From an uncultured Collinsella sp. (GTDB lineage: Bacteria; Actinomycetota; Coriobacteriia; Coriobacteriales; Coriobacteriaceae): 20,908 nt of DNA. The stretch spans positions 1 through 20,908 of the forward strand of contig URYU01000012.1 in NCBI GenBank assembly GCA_900552155.1, read 5' to 3'. The position numbers and the translations under genes are program-made. Positions 13,893-20,908 of this stretch are shown in pieces (within the stretch, counting starts at the first letter, position 1; each line of letters begins with the position of its first letter). The notes under the pieces were generated by a model, which was not told the origin of the DNA, searched no databases, and saw nothing but the letters and a program-made list of their open reading frames with translations.

Positions 13893-14594
13893 ATGGGCGA
13901 ACCGAAGATCGTGGTGGTCGACTACCACAAGGGCAACTTGTCGAGCGTTGTGCGCGGGCTTGCGCGCGCCGGTGCCGTCGCCTGCACGTCGGACGACCCG
14001 GAGCAGATCCGTAACGCCGACGGCCTGGTCATCCCAGGCGTGGGTGCGTTCTACGACGCGATTGCCTTTATGCGCGAGAGCGGCGAGGCGGACGCGGTGC
14101 TCGACGCCGTTGCCGCTGGAACTCCGCTGCTCGGCATCTGCCTGGGCCTTCAGCTGTTTTTTGAGCGCGGCGACGAGGGCGTGCCTGTGGACGAGGGTGC
14201 GGACGCGGACGACGATGCCTCTGAGCAGGCTGGCGGCCCCTGGGTCGATGGCCTGGGCATCATGCGCGGCTCGTGCACGCGCCTGGAGTCGAGCCGCCTG
14301 AAGGTGCCGCACGTGGGTTGGGACCAGGTGCACATGACGCCCGCCGGTGCGGCCGATTCGCTGCTCGACGGTTTTGCCGAGGGTGCCAACATGTACTTCA
14401 CCCACAGCTACGCGGTGGCAGACGATGCCGATGCCGCCGATGTGCTGGCGCGCACACACTACACGCGGAGCTTCCCGTGCATCGTGCGCCACGGTAACGT
14501 GTGGGGCTGCCAGTTCCATCCCGAGAAATCTTCTGCGCTGGGTCAGCGCATTCTTAAGAACTTCGTGAGCATCGTCGAGGAGGTCGGCAGATGA
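13893..14594 (+). CDS. hisH: Imidazole glycerol phosphate synthase, glutaminase subunit
   Basis: A class I glutamine amidotransferase that feeds ammonia to HisF. 233 residues. The nucleophile is Cys83 in LLGICLGLQLFFERG, with His209 and Glu211 in CQFHPEKSS completing the triad. KVPHVGWDQVHM and YFTHSYAV are family motifs. It is longer than E. coli HisH (196) through an acidic insertion near residues 99-113 (DEGADADDDASEQ), a likely surface loop. The ribosome site GGGAGGGG (13880-13887) is strong, so hisH can be translated independently of hisB despite the hairpin. Its TGA overlaps the hisA ATG. Confidence 0.95.
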   Translation: MGEPKIVVVDYHKGNLSSVVRGLARAGAVACTSDDPEQIRNADGLVIPGVGAFYDAIAFMRESGEADAVLDAVAAGTPLLGICLGLQLFFERGDEGVPVDEGADADDDASEQAGGPWVDGLGIMRGSCTRLESSRLKVPHVGWDQVHMTPAGAADSLLDGFAEGANMYFTHSYAVADDADAADVLARTHYTRSFPCIVRHGNVWGCQFHPEKSSALGQRILKNFVSIVEEVGR

Positions 14595-15334
14595 TTCTGT
14601 TTCCCGCAATCGATTTGATCGGCGGCAAGGTCGTGCGCTTGGAGCGCGGCGACCGGAGCCGCTGCAAGGTATACTCCGACGACCCCGTGGCTGTTGCCCG
14701 CTCCTTTGCCGAGCAGGGCGCGAGCTGGGTGCACGTCGTCGACCTGTCCGCTGCCTTTGGCGAGGACGAGGACGCGTGCGCTGCCAACTCGGCGGCGATC
14801 GAGGCCATCTGCGGCGTCGACGGTCTGTCCGTGGACGTGGGCGGCGGCGTTCGCTCGCTTGCACGCATCGACGAGCTGGCCGGCTACGGCGCACGTCGCA
14901 TCGCACTAGGCACCGTGCTGGTGACCGAGCCGGGATTTGCCGAGGTGGCGGCTCGCGGCTTTGGCGAGCTGCTCGTGGCCGACATCGCCGCTCGCGACGG
15001 CCAGGTCAGGGTGAACGGCTGGCGTGACGGCGCGGGCGTGGCGCTCGACGACGCCGTGGCGCAGCTCACCGAGCTGGGCTTTAAACACCTGGTCTATACC
15101 GACATCGCGCGCGATGGCATGCAGACGGGCATCGATGTGGCGGCGTATCGTCATGTGGCCGAGGTCGCGGGCTTTCCCGTCGTGGCGTCGGGCGGTATCT
15201 CGACGCTCGACGATATCCGCGCACTGGCCGCGGTGGGTGAGGGCACGATTGAAGGTGCCATTACCGGTCGCGCGCTCTACGAGGGCAACTTTACGCTGGC
15301 CCAGGCGCTGGCCGCCGCCCGAGGGGAGGAGTAG
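14591..15334 (+). CDS. hisA: ProFAR isomerase (HisA)
   Basis: The 247-residue TIM barrel isomerises ProFAR to PRFAR. Catalytic Asp8 is in LFPAIDLIGGKVVRL. Other marks are VDVGGGVRSLARIDEL, RIALGTVLV, LVYTDIARDGMQTG (second catalytic Asp) and VVASGGISTLDDI, with phosphate-binding GAITGRALYEG. The start overlaps the hisH stop by 4 nt (ATGA) and is served by GAGGAGG within hisH. In some actinomycetes this position is held by the dual-specificity PriA; whether it also does the TrpF reaction cannot be decided from sequence reading, so HisA is the conservative call. Confidence 0.94.
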   Translation: MILFPAIDLIGGKVVRLERGDRSRCKVYSDDPVAVARSFAEQGASWVHVVDLSAAFGEDEDACAANSAAIEAICGVDGLSVDVGGGVRSLARIDELAGYGARRIALGTVLVTEPGFAEVAARGFGELLVADIAARDGQVRVNGWRDGAGVALDDAVAQLTELGFKHLVYTDIARDGMQTGIDVAAYRHVAEVAGFPVVASGGISTLDDIRALAAVGEGTIEGAITGRALYEGNFTLAQALAAARGEE

Positions 15335-15337
15335 CCC

Positions 15338-16120
15338 ATGCTTACCAAACGCGTGATTCCCTGTCTGGATGTTAAGGACGGCCGCGTGGTCAAGGGCGTC
15401 AACTTTGTGAGCCTGCGCGATGCGGGCGACCCGGTGGAGCTGGCCCGCGCCTACGACCGCGAGGGTGCGGACGAGGTCGTCTTTTTGGACATTACCGCCA
15501 CGAGCGACAACCGTACGACGACTATCGAGATGGCGGCGCACGCGGCCGAGGAGCTCGCTATTCCCTATACCGTGGGCGGCGGTTTTCGCGACTTGGCGGG
15601 CATGCGGACCATGGTTGCCGCCGGCGCCGACAAGGTGTCGCTTAACTCGGCGGCCGTGCGCGACCCGTCGCTGATTAGCCAAGCTGCCGCGGCGTTTGGC
15701 AGTCAGGCCGTGGTCGTGGCGATCGCTGCCAAGCGCGTCGGCTTGCCCGGCGCATCAGGTGCCGACAAGTGGGAGGTCTTTACCGCGGGCGGTCGCAACG
15801 CCACGGGTATCGATGCGGTGGCGTGGGCCGAGGAGGCGGCTCGTCGCGGCGCCGGCGAGATCCTGCTCACCAGTATGGACCGTGACGGCACCAAGGCTGG
15901 CTTCGACCTGGCACTCACTCGCGCCGTGGCGCGCGCAGTGCCGATTCCCGTCATCGCGAGCGGCGGCGTGGGCACGCTCGAGCATTTTGCCGAGGGCGTG
16001 AGCGAGGGCGAGGCCGACGCCGTGCTGGCGGCCAGCGTCTTTCACTTTGGAACCTTCAGCATTCGCGAAGTCAAAGAGTATATGGCTTCTCAAGGCATCC
16101 CTGTGAGGTTGGACTTCTAG
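15338..16120 (+). CDS. hisF: Imidazole glycerol phosphate synthase, cyclase subunit
   Basis: A 260-residue TIM barrel paralogous to HisA. With HisH-derived ammonia it converts PRFAR to IGP and AICAR. Marks are [20 protein letters not shown] (catalytic Asp11), [52 protein letters not shown] (second catalytic Asp) and [13 protein letters not shown]. It starts 3 nt after hisA, with GAGGGGAGGAG in the hisA tail as ribosome site. A 153-nt gap with a folded repeat follows before hisI. Confidence 0.96.
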   Translation: MLTKRVIPCLDVKDGRVVKGVNFVSLRDAGDPVELARAYDREGADEVVFLDITATSDNRTTTIEMAAHAAEELAIPYTVGGGFRDLAGMRTMVAAGADKVSLNSAAVRDPSLISQAAAAFGSQAVVVAIAAKRVGLPGASGADKWEVFTAGGRNATGIDAVAWAEEAARRGAGEILLTSMDRDGTKAGFDLALTRAVARAVPIPVIASGGVGTLEHFAEGVSEGEADAVLAASVFHFGTFSIREVKEYMASQGIPVRLDF

Positions 16121-16145
16121 TGCTGCGGGCTGCGCTGCGGCTTGC

Positions 16146-16231
16146 CCAGGCACCGCATCTTGCCGCTCAAACCGTCGCTCGCGTACCAAAGTACGCGTCG
16201 CTCCTCTTTCGCGGCAACCTGCGGTACCTGG
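16146..16231. repeat. Folded palindromic element between hisF and hisI
   Basis: An 86-nt unit of three nested stems: 16146-16157 with 16220-16231 (11 of 12 pairs), TTGCCGC (16160-16166) with GCGGCAA (16211-16217), and the apical CGCGTAC (16180-16186) with GTACGCG (16191-16197) around loop CAAA. The flanks are GC-rich with a GCTGCGG direct repeat just upstream. No T-run follows, so it is not a plain terminator. It resembles a MITE/REP-like insertion inside the operon; its transcript would form a stable RNA hairpin that may give segmental mRNA decay or a pause. Confidence 0.75.
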
Positions 16232-16273
16232 ACAACCCTCGCCGACCGGCGATGTTTAAATTGGGGAATTGAA

Positions 16274-16603
16274 ATGGAAGAAATTACTACTCCAGCGGAT
16301 CTTAAATACGACGCCAGTGGGCTGATTCCTTGTGTGGTTCAGCAGTATGACACTGGTGAGGTGCTTATGGTTGCTTGGATGAACGAGGAGTCGGTGGGGC
16401 TGACGCTTAAGACCGGGACCACGTGGTTTTGGAGTCGCAGCCGCCAGGAGCTCTGGAACAAGGGCGCGACGAGCGGCAATATGCAGGAGGTCAAGGAACT
16501 CTGGGCCGACTGCGATAGCGATACGCTGCTGGTCAAGGTTGACTCGCCGGGCCCGGCTTGCCACACCGGCAACCGTACCTGCTTCTTTAAGAAACTCGCC
16601 TAA
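16274..16603 (+). CDS. hisI: Phosphoribosyl-AMP cyclohydrolase
   Basis: Opens the purine ring of PR-AMP, step three of the pathway. The 109-residue monofunctional protein has [32 protein letters not shown], the Mg site DCDSD (residues 79-83) and the zinc cysteines 80, 96 and 103 in [12 protein letters not shown]. The ATG at 16274 is preceded by GGGGA (16263-16267); an in-frame upstream start would read through the palindromic element and adds no family sequence. The hisE function is a separate gene 46 nt downstream, unlike the HisIE fusion of enterics. Confidence 0.95.
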   Translation: MEEITTPADLKYDASGLIPCVVQQYDTGEVLMVAWMNEESVGLTLKTGTTWFWSRSRQELWNKGATSGNMQEVKELWADCDSDTLLVKVDSPGPACHTGNRTCFFKKLA

Positions 16604-16649
16604 GGCGGGCGTCCTGTTGGGCGCTCGGTAAAACGGAAAGGATTGAACT

Positions 16650-16967
16650 ATGGGTGTGCGCACCGCAAATGTTCAGGATGGAAATATCGGCGAGACGCTG
16701 ACGGGGCTGGCCGAGGTGATTCACGGTCGTCGCGATGCGTCGCCACAGGAGAGCTACACCGCTCGTCTGTTGACCGACGTCGAGGACGAGCTGCTCAAGA
16801 AGCTTGCCGAGGAGGCGAGCGAGGTCATCATGGCTTGCAAGGATAACGATCACGACCACATCCGCTACGAGGCCGGTGACCTGATCTACCACCTGCTCGT
16901 AACCCTTGAGCGCTACGGTATCACCCTCGACGAGCTTGCCGGCGAACTCAACGCTCGCCGTCACTAG
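16650..16967 (+). CDS. hisE: Phosphoribosyl-ATP pyrophosphatase
   Basis: An all-alpha NTP pyrophosphohydrolase (MazG-like fold) that converts PR-ATP to PR-AMP, step two. 105 residues; the Mg-binding helices are visible as KLAEEASEVIMACKDND and RYEAGDLIYHLLVTLE. GGAAAGGA (16635-16642) gives a good ribosome site. It is the last gene of the plus-strand his unit. Its stop codon lies in a small palindrome shared with the convergent phosphatase gene. Confidence 0.95.
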   Translation: MGVRTANVQDGNIGETLTGLAEVIHGRRDASPQESYTARLLTDVEDELLKKLAEEASEVIMACKDNDHDHIRYEAGDLIYHLLVTLERYGITLDELAGELNARRH

Positions 16968-16995
16968 TCATTGGGGACGTTCTTAAACGACTAGT
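16963..16995. repeat. Small palindrome between the convergent hisE and phosphatase genes
   Basis: ACTAGTC (16963-16969) and GACTAGT (16989-16995) pair around TTGGGGACGTTCTTAAAC, which itself can form CGTT/AACG. The element overlaps both stop codons. It lacks a U-tract, so termination would be weak or factor-dependent. The GGGGACGTTC core recalls a short repeat that I remember from coriobacterial genomes, related in flavour to the GGGGACAGGCACC core in the hisB-hisH gap. Confidence 0.5.
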
Positions 16996-17906
16996 TAGGC
17001 GAGGGGTGTGGATTCCCATTCGCCGGTGGCGTGGGGGATGTCGAAGGTTCGATAGCCACAGTCGTAGGCGTGCGCCTGGGCCTCGCGGATGTTCCAGCAG
17101 ATGTCGCAGGCGCGGTGTGCGTCCGAGCCAAAGGTAATGGGCACCTCGGCATGGGCAAAGCAGCGCAAGAGGCCGGTCGCGGGGTAGTAGTCGTCGAGCC
17201 CCTTGCGCGGCGCGGCGGTCGAGACCTCAACGCGGCGACCCATATCGTGGGCGCATTCGGCCATCTGCTCCCAAAACGGCGCGGGGTCAAAATCGGGCGC
17301 GAAGCCTTCCTTCGAAAAGCGCATGACCAGGTCGGGGTGGGCCATTACATCAAAGTTGAGTGAGCTTTCGCAGGCACGGCACCAGTCGTCGACGTAGCGC
17401 TCCCACACGCCGCGCACGCCTAAGTTTTCCCAAACGTGCAGGTTGGTGTCGTCGTCGATCCAACCGCAAAGGGAATCGGGTGTATCGGGGCGAGCGACGT
17501 TTTCCGTTCCCTCCGTGCCCGCAGCGCCTGCCGCAATATCGCCGGGGTTGCCAATCCAATGCACACTGCCCAGACGTACGACGGCGCCCTGGGACCAGCG
17601 CTCAACCAAAGGCTCGCAGCCCTCGTACCAATCGCATTCAAAGCCATAGATAAGCTCGAGCTCCGGCGCAATCTGCGCGGCAAGCTTGCGGGCGTCCTCA
17701 AATGCCAGACGATGCGTCGTCAGGTCGCCCTCGACAACCTGTACTTCGCAGTTGGCGTCCATGCTGGCGGGCAGGGTGAGGTGGTCAGTCGAGACCATAA
17801 CGCGGCAGCCGGCCGCAGCAGCGGCGCGAACGTTGTCCTCAAACGAGGCGTGCCCGTCCGAAAACGAGGTGTGAGTATGGCAATCGACCAGCGGGCAAGC
17901 AGGCAT
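16995..17906 (-). CDS. hisK: PHP-family histidinol-phosphatase
   Basis: A 303-residue metal-dependent phosphoesterase of the PHP family. The metal ligands appear in order: DCHTHTSFSDG (residues 8-18), STDHLT, GFECDW, RLGSVHWIG, DVMAHPDLVMRF and FGSDAHRACD. The HisJ/HisK group removes phosphate from histidinol phosphate, just before HisD. Because HisB here is monofunctional and this gene is convergent with hisE, it most likely completes the pathway. AAAGGAG lies 6 nt before the ATG. It contains an insertion around residues 125-150 (AAGAAGTEGTENVARPDTPD) within an otherwise normal length. Another PHP phosphoesterase specificity is possible but less likely in this context. The symbol follows B. 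subtilis usage (hisK, also called hisJ). Confidence 0.88.
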   Translation of the reverse strand: MPACPLVDCHTHTSFSDGHASFEDNVRAAAAAGCRVMVSTDHLTLPASMDANCEVQVVEGDLTTHRLAFEDARKLAAQIAPELELIYGFECDWYEGCEPLVERWSQGAVVRLGSVHWIGNPGDIAAGAAGTEGTENVARPDTPDSLCGWIDDDTNLHVWENLGVRGVWERYVDDWCRACESSLNFDVMAHPDLVMRFSKEGFAPDFDPAPFWEQMAECAHDMGRRVEVSTAAPRKGLDDYYPATGLLRCFAHAEVPITFGSDAHRACDICWNIREAQAHAYDCGYRTFDIPHATGEWESTPLA

Positions 17907-18015
17907 GGCGGCTCCTTTGCGTCAAGCGAATCCGCTCCATTGTAATGGGGCGGCCCCCGATGCGACGAGCGCTCCGGGGCCGAAATCGACTGGAAAGGGC
18001 GCGCGGTGCGGCCCC

Positions 18016-18096
18016 GCTCCAAAACGTGTACGTCAGCCTCCAAAAGCTGCAAAAAATGACATGTTTGGAGGCTGATGTACACGTTTGGTTAGGAGC
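18016..18096. repeat. Long palindromic element between the PHP phosphatase and LarC2-like genes
   Basis: Bases 18022-18044 and 18064-18086 are inverted repeats over 23 nt with a single G/T exception (a wobble pair in RNA), loop of 19 nt. GCTCC (18016-18020) also pairs with GGAGC (18092-18096) outside small bulges. The core GTGTACGTCAGCCTCCAAA is one I associate with recurrent Collinsella intergenic palindromes (memory, not searched). It lies in the 286-bp region upstream of two divergent genes; no T-run follows on either side. Confidence 0.8.
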
Positions 18097-18192
18097 GAGG
18101 GCGGCGACGGACGAAAGTCACGCCTGTGCCACGTCCGATGTGCTAGCGTTTGGATGAACAAAACGAGCCCGTGCGGAAAGGAGCCGGACCGT

Positions 18193-18678
18193 ATGCCATG
18201 CGATAGCAAATCTCCGCTGTCCCGCGAGACCGATGCGCCCGAGACCATCGTCAAGCTGGAGTGCGACATCGACGACGCGTCGCCTGAGGTGCTCGCCTAC
18301 GCCGCCGACCGCCTGCGCGAGGCGGGTGCGCGCGAGGTGCATTGGCTGCCCCTCTATTGCAAGAAAGGCCGCCCCGGCTGGCAGCTGCAAGTAATCTGTA
18401 CCCACGAGGATATCGAGCGCCTGCAGACGATTATCTTTTTGGAAACCACGACCAATGGCATCCGCCGTCAAGTTATGGAGCGCGTTTGCCTGCCACGCCG
18501 CTTTGAGCGCGTAACAACGCCTTGGGGCGAGGTATCCGTTAAGGTGGCGACTCTGCCCGACGGCAGCGAGCGTGCAGCGCCCGAGTACGAGGACTGCGCC
18601 CGTCTCGCCCGCGAGCATAACGTACCGCTCCAGCGCGTGATGCATACGGCACAAGCCGCGGCGCTGCGATTTGAGTAA
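18193..18678 (+). CDS. Stand-alone LarC2-like (DUF111 C-terminal) protein
   Basis: A 161-residue protein matching only the C-terminal part of LarC, the nickel-insertion protein that matures the pincer cofactor of lactate racemase in a CTP-dependent way. Visible family marks are CDIDDASPEVLAYAADRLRE, GAREVHWLPLYCKKGRPGW, IIFLETTTNGIRRQ, GEVSVKVA and PEYEDCARLAREHNVPL. Full LarC is about 400 residues; the LarC1 half is absent upstream (only the palindrome and the divergent phosphatase lie there). LarC of Lactobacillus plantarum is split by a programmed frameshift into LarC1 and LarC1C2, but here no LarC1 frame exists nearby, nor larA, larB or larE. The start at 18193 has AAAGGAG 9 nt before it. 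It may be co-transcribed with the phosphodiesterase gene 57 nt downstream. Function: CTP or metal handling is possible but not shown. Confidence 0.8.
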   Translation: MPCDSKSPLSRETDAPETIVKLECDIDDASPEVLAYAADRLREAGAREVHWLPLYCKKGRPGWQLQVICTHEDIERLQTIIFLETTTNGIRRQVMERVCLPRRFERVTTPWGEVSVKVATLPDGSERAAPEYEDCARLAREHNVPLQRVMHTAQAAALRFE

Positions 18679-18735
18679 CGCGGCCGGTGGCACGCCACGC
18701 CCAGCCCCATCAGCCCCACCCCGAAAGGATCCCTC

Positions 18736-19284
18736 ATGAAATACCTCATCGCCTCCGACATCCACGGCTCGGCATACTGGACCGAGCGCCTGGTCACCGC
18801 CATCGAATCCGAGCAGCCCGACCGCATCGTGCTGCTGGGCGACCTGCTCTACCACGGTCCGCGCAACGACTTGCCGCGCGATTACGCCCCCAAGCGCGTA
18901 ATCCCGCTGCTCAACGCCCTGGCCGACCGCATCATCGCGGTGCGCGGCAACTGTGACGCCGAGGTCGACCAGATGGTGCTCGACTTTCCCGTTATGGCCG
19001 ACTATGCCACGCTGTTTGACGAGGCCGACCGCGAGCTGTTCCTGACGCACGGCCACGTCTTTGGCGCCGGCATGCACAACAGCGTCGACCACGCGCCCGC
19101 GCTGCCCGAGGGCTCCGCGCTCGTCTACGGCCACACGCACATCAAGGTCAACGAGGAAAGCGCCGCGCACCCGGGCCTGTGGCTCTTCAACCCCGGCAGC
19201 GTGAGCATCCCCAAGGACGGCTCGCACAGCTACGGCATCTACGAGGGCGGCGCGTTCCGCCACGTGATCCTGGAGGAGGACTAA
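18736..19284 (+). CDS. yfcE: YfcE-type metallophosphoesterase
   Basis: A 182-residue calcineurin-like phosphodiesterase. The metal-binding motifs appear in order: SDIHG (Asp8, His10), GDLLYHGP, VRGNCD, THGHVFG and YGHTH, with NPGSVSIPKD. E. coli YfcE of the same length hydrolyses simple phosphodiesters in vitro and its biological substrate is unknown. The ribosome site AAAGGA lies before the ATG. It is followed after 2 nt by mazG, whose Shine-Dalgarno (GAGGAGGA) is inside this gene's last codons, so the two are translationally coupled. Confidence 0.92.
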   Translation: MKYLIASDIHGSAYWTERLVTAIESEQPDRIVLLGDLLYHGPRNDLPRDYAPKRVIPLLNALADRIIAVRGNCDAEVDQMVLDFPVMADYATLFDEADRELFLTHGHVFGAGMHNSVDHAPALPEGSALVYGHTHIKVNEESAAHPGLWLFNPGSVSIPKDGSHSYGIYEGGAFRHVILEED

Positions 19285-19286
19285 CC

Positions 19287-20147
19287 ATGGCGCAGCATAT
19301 GGCTCAGCAAAATGCCGAGGGCTCGCGCGATCTGCCCACGCTGATAGACGCGTCGGCCGAGCTGCAGCATCTGGTGCAGACCATCTGGCGTCTGCGTCAG
19401 CCCGATGGCTGCCCGTGGGACCGCGAGCAGACGCACCGCAGCATCGGCAAGAACATGATCGAGGAGGCCTACGAGGCGCTCGACTGCATCGAGGCGGACG
19501 ACGCGGTTCACCTGCGCGAGGAACTGGGTGACGTGCTCATGCAGGTCGTGCTGCATGCGCAGATTGCTGCCGACGCCGGCGAGTTTACGCTGGCCGACGT
19601 GGCGCGCGATATCGACGCCAAGCTCATTCGCCGCCACCCGCACGTGTTTGGCGATGCGGATGCCGAGAGCTCCGACGAGGTGCTCAAGATTTGGGACGAG
19701 GTCAAGCTTGCCGAGAAAGCCGCCAAGGACAAGGCCGTGGCGGCGGGCGAGGCCGCGCCCGAGGGTCTGCTCGATGGCGTGCCCACGCATCTGCCGGCGT
19801 TGATGCAGGCGCAGAAGGTGTCACGCAAGGCGGCCGCCGTAGGCTTTGAGTGGGAGACGGTCCAGGACGTGTGGGACGAGGTTGCCGAGGAGCGTGCCGA
19901 GTTTGAGGCCGAGGCCCCTGGCTCGCCCGAGCGCGAAATGGAGTTTGGCGATCTGCTCTTTGCCCTGGTCAACGTCGCGCGCAAGGAGGGTATCGACGCC
20001 GAGAGCGCCCTGCGCGCGAGCACGGCCAAGTTTCGCCGTCGCTGGGCTGCGATGGAACAGATGGCGGCCGATGCCCACGTTGATCTTGCCGAGCTTTCGA
20101 CCCATGGGCTCAACGACCTGTGGGACGCAGCAAAGGCAGGGGAGTAA
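19287..20147 (+). CDS. mazG: Nucleoside triphosphate pyrophosphohydrolase MazG
   Basis: A 286-residue two-domain NTP pyrophosphatase that hydrolyses (d)NTPs to NMPs and pyrophosphate, a house-cleaning and stress function in the cytoplasm. The first MazG domain (residues about 30-115) has CPWDREQTHRSIGKNMIEEA and LREELGDVLMQVVLHAQIA with the Mg ligands EExxE and ExxD. After an Ala/Lys-rich linker the second domain has ALMQAQKVSRKAAAVGFEW, VAEERAEFEAE and EMEFGDLLFALVNVARKEG. The start at 19287 was chosen because GAGGAGGA lies just upstream; a longer reading would overlap yfcE in another frame. A terminator follows. Confidence 0.95.
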   Translation: MAQHMAQQNAEGSRDLPTLIDASAELQHLVQTIWRLRQPDGCPWDREQTHRSIGKNMIEEAYEALDCIEADDAVHLREELGDVLMQVVLHAQIAADAGEFTLADVARDIDAKLIRRHPHVFGDADAESSDEVLKIWDEVKLAEKAAKDKAVAAGEAAPEGLLDGVPTHLPALMQAQKVSRKAAAVGFEWETVQDVWDEVAEERAEFEAEAPGSPEREMEFGDLLFALVNVARKEGIDAESALRASTAKFRRRWAAMEQMAADAHVDLAELSTHGLNDLWDAAKAGE

Positions 20148-20151
20148 GACT

Positions 20152-20197
20152 GCGGGAACGACGGGCTGACACGCCTCATCGTTCCCGCTAAATTTTT
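20152..20197 (+). terminator. Intrinsic terminator after mazG
   Basis: GCGGGAACGA (20152-20161) and TCGTTCCCGC (20179-20188) form a perfect 10-bp stem; GGC/GCC pairs inside extend it. TAAATTTTT follows. It marks the end of the yfcE-mazG transcript and separates it from eno. Confidence 0.88.
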
Positions 20198-20231
20198 CGA
20201 AAAACAAGTGTATCCCTCGGCTAACTTAGGG

Positions 20232-20237
20232 CATAAT
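20232..20237 (+). promoter_or_regulatory. Candidate -10 box of eno with flanking direct repeats
   Basis: CATAAT is a 5/6 match to the -10 consensus; the -35 region (TGTATC at 17-nt spacing) is weak. Two copies of GGCTAACTTA (20219-20228 and 20254-20263) sit 35 bp apart on either side of the -10, a spacing that could hold an operator pair. The leader then carries a small CCGAC/GTCGG hairpin (20274-20291) before the ribosome site at 20326-20331. Confidence 0.45.
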
Positions 20238-20324
20238 GCAAAAAGTGCGACAAGGCTAACTTACGGAGACGCACCGACGGTGCACAGTCGGCCAGTCGCT
20301 TGCATCAACTACGTTTCCAAGTGA

Positions 20325-20908
<584 letters not shown>

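Noticed and set aside
16142..16273. N-terminal extension of HisI
   Set aside because: It would translate the palindromic element; the core family sequence starts at [10 protein letters not shown] (16274).

Overview
The window is GC-rich bacterial DNA with dense, mostly same-strand genes. It reads like a gut actinobacterium of the class Coriobacteriia, most likely Collinsella or a close relative. That placement is inference from codon style, from a HisZ-HisG fusion heading a compact his operon, from a fructoselysine-type (frl) cluster, and from palindromic intergenic elements that I remember as typical of such genomes. No rRNA, tRNA, CRISPR array, transposase or phage gene is visible.

Left part (1-3850): the 3' end of a secreted coiled-coil/CHAP-type cell-wall hydrolase; a large hairpin element and an intrinsic terminator; murB on the minus strand; a divergent LacI-family regulator; and a small protein of unknown function.

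Frl-like region (3889-8695): two overlapping HutC-type GntR regulators, an upstream region with two candidate operators built from GTAT/ATAC half-sites, then a GlmS-like SIS-domain protein, an FrlB-like fructosamine-6-phosphate deglycase and an FrlC-like TIM-barrel epimerase. This looks like an inducible unit for opening phosphorylated Amadori compounds such as fructoselysine. No kinase, PTS or other transporter is encoded here, so uptake and phosphorylation must be encoded elsewhere.

Histidine region (8865-17906): a complete pathway in the order hisZG (fused), hisD, hisC, hisB, hisH, hisA, hisF, hisI, hisE, followed by a convergent PHP-family histidinol-phosphatase on the minus strand. The phosphatase supplies the activity that the monofunctional HisB lacks. 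Junctions are tight (0-3 nt or overlapping) except hisZG-hisD (105 nt), hisB-hisH, hisF-hisI and hisI-hisE. The hisB-hisH and hisF-hisI gaps each hold a different hairpin, and the hisB-hisH one looks like an intrinsic terminator inside the operon. Another 12-bp hairpin lies in the leader just before hisZG.

Right part (17907-20908): a long palindromic element, a stand-alone LarC2-like (DUF111 C-terminal) protein, a YfcE-type phosphodiesterase, MazG, a strong terminator, and the first 190 codons of enolase (eno), cut by the window edge. No stretch above 300 bases lacks a gene; the longest gap (17907-18192) is mostly taken up by the palindrome.
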